Shown here piece after piece: positions 27,780 through 35,443 of a stretch of DNA of 64,000 nt. Every line of letters begins with the position of its first letter. Position 1 is the stretch's first letter. Both the position numbers and the translations under genes were made by a program. The stretch comes from DASUNQ01 sp044866775 (GTDB lineage: Bacteria > Acidobacteriota > Thermoanaerobaculia > Multivoradales > UBA5704): contig JBIOUG010000035.1 in NCBI GenBank assembly GCA_044866775.1, forward strand, positions 9,565 to 73,564. Direction: 5' to 3'. Under the pieces are notes generated by a model that saw only the letters and a list, made by a program, of their open reading frames with translations, did not search any database and was not told the origin of the DNA.

Positions 27780-29015
27780 ATGCCGAGATCCGACACCCAG
27801 AGCCTCCTCGAATCGACAACGCTGGACTTAGGCGCGAAAGCTTTCGCGCCGGGCTCCAATCAACTGACACGCGAGGTAGTGCGCGGCCTGCTGGAGCCGC
27901 GTCCTGGGCCCTGCCTGTCGATCTTCCTGCCCACCGTGCGGGTGGGGGCGGAGACGCTCCAGAACCCGATCCGTTTCAAGAACCTGCTGCGCTCGGCCGA
28001 GGGTGCTCTTCTCGAGCGCGGCGTCGAGAAGAACGACGTCGAGCTCCTCCTCGAGCCCCTGCGCGAGCTGCTCGCGGACCACGAGTTCTGGCAGCACCAG
28101 ATCGCGGGCCTCGTGGTCTTCCGCGCCCCCGACCTGCTGCGGGCCTACCGCCTGCCTTTGCCGCTGCCGGAGCTGGCGGTGGTGGAGGACCACTTCCGCC
28201 TGAAGCCGCTCCTGCCGCTGTTCGACGGCGACGGCCGCTTCTACGTCCTGGCGCTGTCGATGAACCAGGTGCGCCTGTTCGAAGGGACGCGCTGGAGCAT
28301 CCACGAGGTCGATCTCGGCAACAGGGTGCCGCGGAGCCTCGTCGCGGCGGTGGGGGAGAAGCTCGGGCAGAAGCCGCTGCACTTCAGCAACTCCGGGCCG
28401 GGAGCCCGCGTGCGCGTCGGCGGGCCGGCGTTCCACACCCACGGCGTCACCGAGGACGACACCAAAGCCTCGCTCGACGTCTTCTTCCACCGCGTCGACA
28501 GCGGCCTGCAGGAGCTGCCGCTCGACCGCAACGCGCCGCTGGTGCTGGCCGGCGTCGACTACCTGCTACCGCTCTACCGCGCCGCCAGCGAACACCCGAA
28601 CGTGCTCGCCGAGGGCATCCTCGGCAACCCCGACGAGCAGCGCCCCGAGGAGCTGCACGCCGCGGCCTGGCGGCTGGTCGAGCCGTTGTTCCTAGCACCG
28701 CGGCGACGGGCGGCCGAGCGCTACCGGGAGCTCTCCCGCACCGGCCTCGCGACGAGCCGGCTCGAGGACGTGGTGCCGGCGGCCCACGATGGCCGCGTCG
28801 AGTCGCTCTTCACCGCCCTCGGCGTCCGCTGCTGGGGGAGCTGGGACGCGGAGAACCACGTCGCCCGCCGCCACGACGAGCAGACGGCGGCGAGCGAGGA
28901 CCTCCTGGACCTGGCGGCGGTGCAGAGCTTCCTCCACGGCGCCGAGGTCTTCGCGGTGCCGCCCGAGGAGATGCCGGAGGCGGGGCAGCCGGTGGCGGCG
29001 ATCTTCAGGTGGTGA
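27780..29015 (+). CDS. baeRF3-family protein (bacterial archaeo-eukaryotic release-factor-like)
   Basis: A 411-aa homologue of the baeRF3 group of eRF1-like proteins, proposed to act on stalled or hibernating ribosomes. Landmarks are GPCLSIFLPT at about residue 44, HFRLKPLLPLFDGDGRFYVL near 140, FHTHGVTEDD, PLVLAGVDYLLPLY near 250 and LLDLAAVQSFLHGAEVFAVP at the C-terminus. A very strong GAAGGAGGT precedes the ATG. Residues 18-28 (GAKAFAPGSNQ) are encoded by an intact copy of the 33-bp palindromic element, inserted just before LTREVVRGLLE, where homologues normally start. The frame is kept. Confidence 0.85.
   Translation: MPRSDTQSLLESTTLDLGAKAFAPGSNQLTREVVRGLLEPRPGPCLSIFLPTVRVGAETLQNPIRFKNLLRSAEGALLERGVEKNDVELLLEPLRELLADHEFWQHQIAGLVVFRAPDLLRAYRLPLPLPELAVVEDHFRLKPLLPLFDGDGRFYVLALSMNQVRLFEGTRWSIHEVDLGNRVPRSLVAAVGEKLGQKPLHFSNSGPGARVRVGGPAFHTHGVTEDDTKASLDVFFHRVDSGLQELPLDRNAPLVLAGVDYLLPLYRAASEHPNVLAEGILGNPDEQRPEELHAAAWRLVEPLFLAPRRRAAERYRELSRTGLATSRLEDVVPAAHDGRVESLFTALGVRCWGSWDAENHVARRHDEQTAASEDLLDLAAVQSFLHGAEVFAVPPEEMPEAGQPVAAIFRW
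27831..27863 (+). repeat. 33-bp palindromic element, intact copy inside baeRF3 gene
   Basis: Perfect 20-bp palindrome GGCGCGAAAGCTTTCGCGCC followed by the 13-bp tail GGGCTCCAATCAA, 33 bp in all. Read in frame it gives 11 residues, GAKAFAPGSNQ. The best-preserved coding copy in the window. Confidence 0.9.
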
Positions 29016-29035
29016 CGGCGGAGGATACGTGTAGC

Positions 29036-29061
29036 GCCCGGGCTACGTCCCGGGCCTTTTT
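29036..29061 (+). terminator. Rho-independent terminator after baeRF3
   Basis: Stem GCCCGGG / CCCGGGC (7 bp) with loop CTACGT, followed by a C and TTTTT. It lies between the convergent baeRF3 and kinase genes; the T-run is on the + strand side. The stem is almost the same as that of the terminator at 16594-16619. Confidence 0.85.
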
Positions 29062-29063
29062 CT

Positions 29064-31142
29064 TCAATAGGTGCCGCAGAGGCCGGCCAGCGGCCGCAGG
29101 CGGGCGCGGATGCCGGCCCACTTCGAGCGCACGGTGTCGGAGGTGTCGACGCGCTGGAGCATCTCGTCGATCCGCCGGCCGGAGGAGCCCACCTCGCAGG
29201 CGCGGCGCTTGACCGCGGCGGCCTGCGGGTCGACCGCCGGCGCGCCGCGCGGTCGCACGACGCGTCCGCGGAGGCGGCCGAGGGGACCGGGCCCGCGGGC
29301 CGCGGCCACGTCGGCGAAGTCCCCGACCTTGTCCTCGAAGCGCTCCATCTCGTCGAGCAGGTCGGACTCGAGGTCCTCGTTGACCGGCTCAGGACGGTCG
29401 GACTCGAGGTAGTCGTCGTACAGCTTGTACAGCTCCTCGGCGTCGCGCTGCAGGTCCTCGATCGCCTGCTGGCGCGCGATGGGATCGCCGCCGAATCCCG
29501 GGCGCGGACCGGCGTTTTCGGTCGCCGGGTCGTCGCCGCGCTCGGCGCCGGCGGCCGGCTGCGGCTCAGCGGCGGGCGGCTGCGCTGCGGGCGCGGCGGG
29601 CTGCGATGCCGCCGCGGGTGGCCGTGGCGCGCTTTGGGCGCTCGGCGCGCCGGGCGTTGCGGGCTGCGGTCGGGGCGGCTCGGAGCTGGGTGGAACGAGC
29701 GGGGCGGATGCCGTCGGCTGAGGCTGTGGCTCGGTCAAGCCGGACGGCTGCTGCGCCATGACTTGGCCGATGGGCGGACCGCCGGTCGTGGTCGGCGTGG
29801 CCGCGCCGCTTTCCCGCTCCTGCGGCAGCGAGCCGGGCGCGCCCAGGCCCATGCCGCCCATGCCGCCCATACCGATCCCGGCGGCGGGCGCGGTGCCCGC
29901 GGCCGGCGGAGGCGTGCCGGGTTCCTGCCGGCTGCCGCGGACGGCGGCGATCGCCCACCAGGTGGCGCCTCCCGCGGTGAGGACGAGGACGGCGGTCAGC
30001 GCCAACAGCGGCCACGGCAACTGGCTGCGCACCGCCGCGGCGGCTCCCGCCGGCGGCGCGACCGAAGCCGGCGTCGGCGAAGCCACCGCCCGTGGCGCGG
30101 CCACGCGCGGCGACGCTGCGGCGGCCGGAGACGGAGTGGCGGCGACGCGGGTCTCGGCGGGTGGCAGCACCGCGGTCTGCTGCGTCGCCGGCAGAACGCG
30201 CGTAGGCTCGGCCGACAGCGACCCGACGCCGGCCGGCGTCGGCGTCCGCGCCGCCACCGCCGGTCCGACACCGGCGCCAAGCGGCCGTCCGGCCGGCCCG
30301 AGCGCGGGTACCGAGCGCCGCGTCGGCGCCGGCAGATAGTCGCCGAGCGCCGCGGCGAGCTCCGCCACCGACTGGAAGCGGTCGGCCGGCTCGCGGGCAA
30401 GGGCCTTGAGCACCACGGCGTCCACCCAGTCGGGGAGATGCGGGGCGAGAGCGCGGGGCGCGGCGGGATCGCCCTCCATCTTGAGGCGCAGGATCTCGTA
30501 ATCGCTGCTGCCGGCAAACGGCTGCCCGCCGGTGAGCATCTCGAAGAGCACGACGCCCAGGGCGTAGAGGTCCGAGCGGCGGTCGGCGTCCTCGCCGCGC
30601 ACCTGCTCGGGCGACATGTAGCGCAGCGTCCCGACCAGCACGCCGTAGGTCGTCAGCCGCCCGCTCCCCACCGCGCGGGCCAGGCCGAAGTCCATCACCT
30701 TGACGCCGCCGCCGGCGTCAGTGAGCATCAGGTTGTCGGGCTTCAAGTCGCGGTGAAGGATGGCGGCGCCGTGCGCGTGCTCGACGCCGGCGAGCGCGGC
30801 GAGGAAGATCGGCCCCGCCTCCGCGAGCGGCAGCGGCCCCTCGGCGCGCAGCCGCTCGCCGAGCGTGCGGCCGCGCACGAACTCCATCGCCAGGAAGTGC
30901 TCCTCCTCCTCGCGGAAGAAGCTGTAGATCGTGGCGACGTTCGGGTGCGAGAGCCGGGCCAGCGCGCGCGCCTCCGAGCGGAAGCGCTCGAGGATCTGCG
31001 GCTGGCGCAGTAGGTCGGGGCGGATTGCCTTCAGCGCCACCTCGCGCTCCAGCATGCGATCCATCGCGCGATACACCGTCCCCATCCCGCCCTCGCCGAT
31101 GCGCTCGAGGATCTCGTAGCTGCCGACGACCCGACCGATCAT
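29064..31142 (-). CDS. Membrane-anchored Ser/Thr protein kinase (PknB type)
   Basis: A 692-aa Hanks-type kinase. The kinase domain covers residues 8-270: GEGGMGTVY loop, Lys38 in VALK, HRDLKPDN catalytic loop (Asp132), DFG at 151, APE-equivalent SPEQ. A Pro/Ala/Thr-rich linker leads to one transmembrane helix near residue 372 (LPWPLLALTAVLVLTAGG). The extracytoplasmic part is Pro/Gln/Gly-rich (about 395-545), followed by a charged helical C-terminal region with QQAIEDLQRDAEELYKLYDD. It has no PASTA repeats. The sensing role of the outer region is unknown. TATCCT 7 bp before the ATG suggests a leaderless start. Confidence 0.92.
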   Translation of the reverse strand: MIGRVVGSYEILERIGEGGMGTVYRAMDRMLEREVALKAIRPDLLRQPQILERFRSEARALARLSHPNVATIYSFFREEEEHFLAMEFVRGRTLGERLRAEGPLPLAEAGPIFLAALAGVEHAHGAAILHRDLKPDNLMLTDAGGGVKVMDFGLARAVGSGRLTTYGVLVGTLRYMSPEQVRGEDADRRSDLYALGVVLFEMLTGGQPFAGSSDYEILRLKMEGDPAAPRALAPHLPDWVDAVVLKALAREPADRFQSVAELAAALGDYLPAPTRRSVPALGPAGRPLGAGVGPAVAARTPTPAGVGSLSAEPTRVLPATQQTAVLPPAETRVAATPSPAAAASPRVAAPRAVASPTPASVAPPAGAAAAVRSQLPWPLLALTAVLVLTAGGATWWAIAAVRGSRQEPGTPPPAAGTAPAAGIGMGGMGGMGLGAPGSLPQERESGAATPTTTGGPPIGQVMAQQPSGLTEPQPQPTASAPLVPPSSEPPRPQPATPGAPSAQSAPRPPAAASQPAAPAAQPPAAEPQPAAGAERGDDPATENAGPRPGFGGDPIARQQAIEDLQRDAEELYKLYDDYLESDRPEPVNEDLESDLLDEMERFEDKVGDFADVAAARGPGPLGRLRGRVVRPRGAPAVDPQAAAVKRRACEVGSSGRRIDEMLQRVDTSDTVRSKWAGIRARLRPLAGLCGTY

Positions 31143-31149
31143 TGTCGCA

Positions 31150-31155
31150 AGGATA
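31150..31155 (-). promoter_or_regulatory. Candidate -10 element (TATCCT), leaderless start of the kinase
   Basis: TATCCT on the reverse strand, exactly 7 bp before the kinase ATG; the gap TGCGACA has no ribosome binding site. Confidence 0.45.
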
Positions 31156-31224
31156 GCGCACCCCTTCGCGGTGGAACCCGCACGGCGACGGATCCCGGCG
31201 GGCAACCTCCGGAGCGGGCGCCGT

Positions 31225-33057
31225 CTAGCCCTCCAGCGGCAGCTCGATCGTGAAGACGGTGCCCTGCGGCTGGTTGTCCTCGACCCGGATCGTTCCCTGG
31301 TGGTCGGTGACGATGCGGTGGACGATGGCGAGGCCGAGGCCGGTGCCGCGGGCCTTGGTCGAGAAGTGGGGGAGGAAGAGCTTGGCTTTGGACTCGGGCG
31401 GGATGCCGGGGCCGCTGTCGGCGACCGCGATCGCGAGGTGGTCGTTCGCCGCCGCCGCCCGCACCGCGACGCGCCCGGGGGCCGGCGTCGCCTCGACGGC
31501 GTTGTCGAGCAGGTTGATGAGGGCGCGCCGGATCTGCTCCGGGTCGAGCCAGGCCTCGGCGGCCGCGGGGTCGACCTCCGCCTCGACCTCGACCCCGGGC
31601 TTGACGCCGCGGTAGAGGTGCACCGTCTCGTCGATCAGCCGCTGGAAGTCGACCCGCACCGGGCGCGGCCGCGGCATGCGGGCGTAGCGCGAGAACTCGT
31701 CGACCATCGCCTGCAGCGTCCCCACCTCGCGGACGATCGTCTCGACCCCCTCCTCGATCGTGCCGCCGAGGCCGGGGTCCCCCTGGCGGTGGCGATGGAG
31801 CATCCGCTCGGCGGCGAGACGGATCGGCGTCAGCGGGTTCTTGATCTCGTGCGCGACGCGCCGCGCGGCCTCGTTCCAGGCGGCCAGCCGCTGCGCCTCG
31901 ACGAGCTCGCGGTGCTGGCGCTCGAGCAGCTCGCGGTTCGCCTCGAGCTCGGCGCTCATGCGGTTGAAGGAGGCGACGAGCACGCCCAGCTCGTCGTCGG
32001 CGTCGACCTCCACCCGGTGCGCCAGGTCGCCGCCGCTCAGGCGCCGCGTCCCCTCGGCCAGCGCCTGGATCGGCACCGTCACCCGGCGCGCCAGGTAGAG
32101 CCCGACCCAGGAGGCGGCGAGGAGGATCAGCAGCGTCATCATGAGGAAGATCAGCAGGTGGCTCGCCTGCAGGTCGTCCTTCTGCACCTCGAGCTGGCGG
32201 AAGGTCTGCGCCCCCTGCACCAGGGCCTCGCTCTGCCGGGCGAGCTCGGGGTCGAGCACTTCGCCGGCGACGACCACCATCGTCAGCTCGAAGCGCTCCC
32301 CCGGCTCCGCCGCCGCGGCGAGGAGGAGCCGCCCGCGGCCGCCCGGCGGCTCCTGGCGCCGCAGCGCCGACCCCTCGCGCGCCGCCTGCTCGAGCACCTC
32401 GCGCCCGGGCTCCGGCAGGTCGAGCAGCCCGGCGCGCGGGTCGATCACCGCCTGCACGAAGTCCCTCCCTTCGTAGACGGCCAGGAGGTCGAGCCCCAGC
32501 TCGCCGCGCAGCGCGCGCAGGCGGCGCGCCAGCCGCGGCCGCGCCGCGGGATCGTCGAGGTCGAAGCGGTCGACTTCCGCGAGCACGCGCGCGGCGCTGC
32601 GCAGCGCGTCGTCCTCGATGCGCGCGTAGAGCGCCTGCGCGACGGCGCTCCCCTGCTCGAGCACCGGCCGCACCGGGGCGTTGAACCAACGGTCGATCGA
32701 GCCGTGGAGGAGCTCGGCGGCGAGCGCGAAGAGGAGCAGCACCGGGATCAGCGCCAGGCCGATGTAGGAGGCGACCAGCTTGACCTTGAACTTCGAGCCC
32801 AGGATGCGGTGCCGGCGCTCGACGACCAGCTTGAAGAGGTTGCGCAGCAGGACGAAGAGGACGGTCAGGATGAGGACGACGTTGGCGTACCAGAGGACGA
32901 AGAGGAGCACGCGGTTGGCGACCAGCACCGCTGGCAGGTCGCGCTCGCGCTGGAGGAGGTAGAAGACGGCGGCCAGGATGAGCAGCAGCGCCGCGAGGAC
33001 GCCGACGATGACCCGCGTGTCCTTGCGGTGGCGGAGGAGCTGGCGGCGGAGGTCCAC
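31225..33057 (-). CDS. NtrY-type sensor histidine kinase
   Basis: A 610-aa inner-membrane sensor kinase. Hydrophobic segments lie at about residues 16-34, 48-71 and 97-115, and a fourth at about 300-322 closes a periplasmic sensing region. Then come HAMP (RRVTVPIQALAEGTRRLSGG), a dimerisation helix with phospho-acceptor His403 in RRVAHEIKNPLTPIR, and HATPase_c with N box INLLDNAVEA, G1 DSGPGIP and G2 GTGLGLAIVHRI. The architecture matches NtrY. No response regulator is adjacent; the NtrC-type gene at 55 kb is a possible but unproven partner. It follows the DUF4390 gene by 12 bp, a known pairing. Confidence 0.9.
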   Translation of the reverse strand: MDLRRQLLRHRKDTRVIVGVLAALLLILAAVFYLLQRERDLPAVLVANRVLLFVLWYANVVLILTVLFVLLRNLFKLVVERRHRILGSKFKVKLVASYIGLALIPVLLLFALAAELLHGSIDRWFNAPVRPVLEQGSAVAQALYARIEDDALRSAARVLAEVDRFDLDDPAARPRLARRLRALRGELGLDLLAVYEGRDFVQAVIDPRAGLLDLPEPGREVLEQAAREGSALRRQEPPGGRGRLLLAAAAEPGERFELTMVVVAGEVLDPELARQSEALVQGAQTFRQLEVQKDDLQASHLLIFLMMTLLILLAASWVGLYLARRVTVPIQALAEGTRRLSGGDLAHRVEVDADDELGVLVASFNRMSAELEANRELLERQHRELVEAQRLAAWNEAARRVAHEIKNPLTPIRLAAERMLHRHRQGDPGLGGTIEEGVETIVREVGTLQAMVDEFSRYARMPRPRPVRVDFQRLIDETVHLYRGVKPGVEVEAEVDPAAAEAWLDPEQIRRALINLLDNAVEATPAPGRVAVRAAAANDHLAIAVADSGPGIPPESKAKLFLPHFSTKARGTGLGLAIVHRIVTDHQGTIRVEDNQPQGTVFTIELPLEG

Positions 33058-33069
33058 GGCGGCTGGCGC

Positions 33070-33612
33070 TTATGGAGAGGGGCTGGGGGCGCGGAACTTG
33101 TTCGACTCGACCCAGCGGGTAGCGATCCGCGCCGGCAGCAGCCAGAGGACCATCCGCGAGCCCAGCTCGGCGCGCACCCGCACCAGCAGGCGCGGCCCCC
33201 GCGGCACGCCGTCGAGCGAGAAGACCGGCACCCGCTCGAGGCGGGTCATGGCCTGCGCGAGCGCGCCGCGGTCGCGCACCGTCCGGCTGTCGACGAGCTT
33301 GTCGTCGAGGCGATAGTTGACGGTGTACTCCTGCGTCACGGCGTCGTAGACCGCCTCGACCTCGAGCGTGTTGTCCTTGAGGCCGCGGTCGTACCAGCGC
33401 TTGCGGTCGCGCAGCAGCTCGAAGCGGTAGAGGATGGGGGTGGGCAGACCGCTCTGCAGGCGCGCCATCAGCTCGCCGTCGAGGCCGTGGCGCAGCACCA
33501 GGGATACGACCACGCGGTTGCCGTCCACCGCCGCCTGCAGGTTCGCGACGCTCGCCTCCGGGCGGTGGTCGGCGAAGAGGAGGAGGCAGAGGAGCCCGGC
33601 CCAGCGCGCCAT
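33070..33612 (-). CDS. DUF4390 secreted/periplasmic protein
   Basis: A 180-aa protein with a short N-terminal hydrophobic signal (residues 4-14). The remainder is beta-rich with the DUF4390 pattern: RVVVSLVLRHGLDGELMARL, the middle segment LPTPILYRFELLRDRKRWYD, TVNYRLDDKLVDSRTVRD and WVESNKFR at the end. DUF4390 genes commonly stand directly before NtrY-type kinases, as here, which suggests a periplasmic accessory role in signalling; no biochemical function is established. It is divergent from smpB. Confidence 0.85.
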   Translation of the reverse strand: MARWAGLLCLLLFADHRPEASVANLQAAVDGNRVVVSLVLRHGLDGELMARLQSGLPTPILYRFELLRDRKRWYDRGLKDNTLEVEAVYDAVTQEYTVNYRLDDKLVDSRTVRDRGALAQAMTRLERVPVFSLDGVPRGPRLLVRVRAELGSRMVLWLLPARIATRWVESNKFRAPSPSP

Positions 33613-33685
33613 CCGGCCGGTCAGTCTAGCAGCGGTACGGGCGCGGGCGGCTGGCTGCGCGCCGCGCCGCCTCGCTCCGCTCTCC

Positions 33686-33691
33686 TATACT
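33686..33691 (+). promoter_or_regulatory. Candidate -10 element (TATACT), leaderless start of smpB
   Basis: TATACT lies 7 bp before the smpB ATG; the gap GCTGCCC contains no ribosome binding site. Confidence 0.45.
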
Positions 33692-33698
33692 GCTGCCC

Positions 33699-34181
33699 AT
33701 GTCGCGCCCGGACCCGAAGAGCCGTAAGGAGGCGCAGCGCAGCCTGGCGCAGAACCGGCGGGCGCTCCACGATTACCACATCCTCGAGCGCGTCGAGGCC
33801 GGGGTCGAGCTGACGGGGACCGAGGTCAAGTCGGCGCGCTCCGGCAAGGTGCAGTTGAAGGACGCTTACGTTTCGTTCGACGGCAGCCAGGCGTGGCTCG
33901 TGGGGGCGCACATCAGCGCCTACAGCCACGGCAACCGCGAGAACCACCCCCCCGAGCGGCCGCGGCGGCTGCTGCTCAAGCGGCGGGAGATCGAGCGGCT
34001 CTTCGGCCGCACGCAGTTGAAGGGGCTGACCGTGATCCCGCTCTCGGTCTACCTCAAGGGCAACTGGATCAAGCTCGAGCTGGGCCTCGCCCAGGGCAAG
34101 AAGCTCTATGACAAGCGCGAGGCCGAGAAGCGGCGCACCCTCGACCGCGAGATGGAAGAAGCCGTTCGCGGCGAGCGGTAG
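33699..34181 (+). CDS. smpB: SsrA-binding protein SmpB
   Basis: Binds tmRNA and is needed for trans-translation, the rescue of ribosomes stalled on broken mRNAs. The 160-aa protein shows the full OB-fold pattern: NRRALHDYHILERVEAGVEL, TGTEVKSAR, KDAYVSFDG, YSHGNRENHPPERPRRLLLK, the KGLTVIPLSVYLKGNWIKLE strands and the basic tail GKKLYDKREAEKRR that enters the ribosome. Length is standard. No ssrA gene was found nearby. Confidence 0.97.
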   Translation: MSRPDPKSRKEAQRSLAQNRRALHDYHILERVEAGVELTGTEVKSARSGKVQLKDAYVSFDGSQAWLVGAHISAYSHGNRENHPPERPRRLLLKRREIERLFGRTQLKGLTVIPLSVYLKGNWIKLELGLAQGKKLYDKREAEKRRTLDREMEEAVRGER

Positions 34182-34238
34182 GGCGGTGCTAGCCTCGGCT
34201 CGCTTGCAGGATGCAAGTCACATTCACAGGAGGAGACG

Positions 34239-34760
34239 ATGATCGACGCAGCGCAGGCCATGATCGCCGAGATGGAGCAGGAAGCCCGCACCACACGGCG
34301 GGTGCTCGAACGGGTCCCCGGCGATCGTCTGACGTGGAAGCCTCATCCCAAGTCGTGGACCGCCGGCCAGCTCGCGCTGCACATTGCGTCGCTTCCCGGG
34401 AACTTCGCACGCATCGGACAGCTTGAGACGTTCGACGCGGCGACGATCGACTTCAAGAACCAGCCGAGCCCGGCCGACGCGGCGGAGCTCCTGCCGAAGC
34501 TCGAGGCCGGCGTCGCGGAGGCGAAGGCCTTCCTCGCCAGCCTCGACGACGCCGCGGCGGCCGCGCCCTGGCGGCTGACCGCCGGCGCACGTGAGGTGTT
34601 CACGGTCCCCCGTCTCGTGCTCCTGCGGACCCTGATGTTCAATCACTGGTACCACCACCGGGGCGAGCTCGTCGTGTATCTGCGGCTGCTCGACGTGCCG
34701 GTGCCCTCGATCTACGGGCCGAGCGCCGACGAGAACCCGTTCGCGGAGCCGCCGGCCTAG
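34239..34760 (+). CDS. DinB-family protein (four-helix, metal-binding)
   Basis: A 173-aa member of the DinB/YfiT-like superfamily, probably a thiol-dependent S-transferase or a damage-inducible protein of unknown substrate. The three metal-binding His of the family appear as LALHIASLPGN near residue 48 and NHWYHHRGELVVYLR near 132-140. PKSWTAGQLALH and the VPSIYGPSADENPF tail fit the family. AGGAGGAG precedes the ATG. It stands alone between smpB and the convergent YbjN gene. Confidence 0.88.
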   Translation: MIDAAQAMIAEMEQEARTTRRVLERVPGDRLTWKPHPKSWTAGQLALHIASLPGNFARIGQLETFDAATIDFKNQPSPADAAELLPKLEAGVAEAKAFLASLDDAAAAAPWRLTAGAREVFTVPRLVLLRTLMFNHWYHHRGELVVYLRLLDVPVPSIYGPSADENPFAEPPA

Positions 34761-34764
34761 CGCG

Positions 34765-35259
34765 CTAAATCTCCGCCTCGGTCTCGGTGTCGGCGCCGGT
34801 GCGGCGGCGGCGGCCGCCGGTGTCCTGGATGCGGTCGAGGGCGGTCTCGCCGCCGAACTTCTCGACGATGCGGTCGTCGTAGTCGTCCGAGACCGTCGCC
34901 ACGGCGGCGATGGCGCCGAGCAGAGTGCGCCGCTCGAGGGAGCGGCCGAAGAGAGAGTAGGCGAAGAAGATGTCGTCGCCGACTAGCGAGAACGAGCCGA
35001 AGAGGAGGTGGTGGTTGAGCTCGAGCAGGCCGAGCAGCAACTCCTCGCTCACCTCGACGTCCTGGACGCAGTAGGACATCACCGTCACCACCGCCTCCTC
35101 CGGTCCATAGGCCTCGACCGAGATCTCGAGCACGGTCGTGCCGTAACGGACGTAGAAGTGGCCGCTCGCCGGATCGTGGTAAGGATCGTCGAAGAGCTCC
35201 TTCAGGTATTCGTCGACCTTGTAGAAAGTCTCTTCCTGCACCTCGTTCTCGAACCGCAT
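34765..35259 (-). CDS. YbjN-domain protein
   Basis: A 164-aa protein whose first 125 residues match the YbjN / type III secretion chaperone-like fold: YKVDEYLKELF, HFYVRYGTTVLEISVEAYGP, EELLLGLLELNHHLLFGSFS, then DDIFFAYSLFGRSLERRTLL. The C-terminal 40 residues are charged and probably disordered (RRRRTGADTETEAE). YbjN proteins affect motility and stress traits in enterobacteria, with no defined mechanism. GGAGG lies upstream of the ATG. Confidence 0.82.
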   Translation of the reverse strand: MRFENEVQEETFYKVDEYLKELFDDPYHDPASGHFYVRYGTTVLEISVEAYGPEEAVVTVMSYCVQDVEVSEELLLGLLELNHHLLFGSFSLVGDDIFFAYSLFGRSLERRTLLGAIAAVATVSDDYDDRIVEKFGGETALDRIQDTGGRRRRTGADTETEAEI

Positions 35260-35301
35260 CGCGTCGCCTCCGCACCTACTCTAGCAGCGCCCGTCGCGGG
35301 A

Positions 35302-35334
35302 GGCGCGAAGGCTTTCGCGCCGGGCTCCAGTCAA
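35302..35334 (+). repeat. 33-bp palindromic element, intergenic copy
   Basis: GGCGCGAAGGCTTTCGCGCC followed by GGGCTCCAGTCAA. The palindrome has one central mismatch. The copy lies between the divergent YbjN and OmpP1/FadL genes, where no coding constraint applies, yet it keeps the same 33-bp extent as the coding copies. Confidence 0.9.
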
Positions 35335-35443
35335 TGCTTGGGAGCGCCTTCCGGCGCCGTCAGGGCGGCGGGCTCCCAGGCTCGTTGACACCCTCGGGGG
35401 GGCGCTTTAGTGTGCGCAAGGTCCAAAAAGGAGGGAACCGAGC

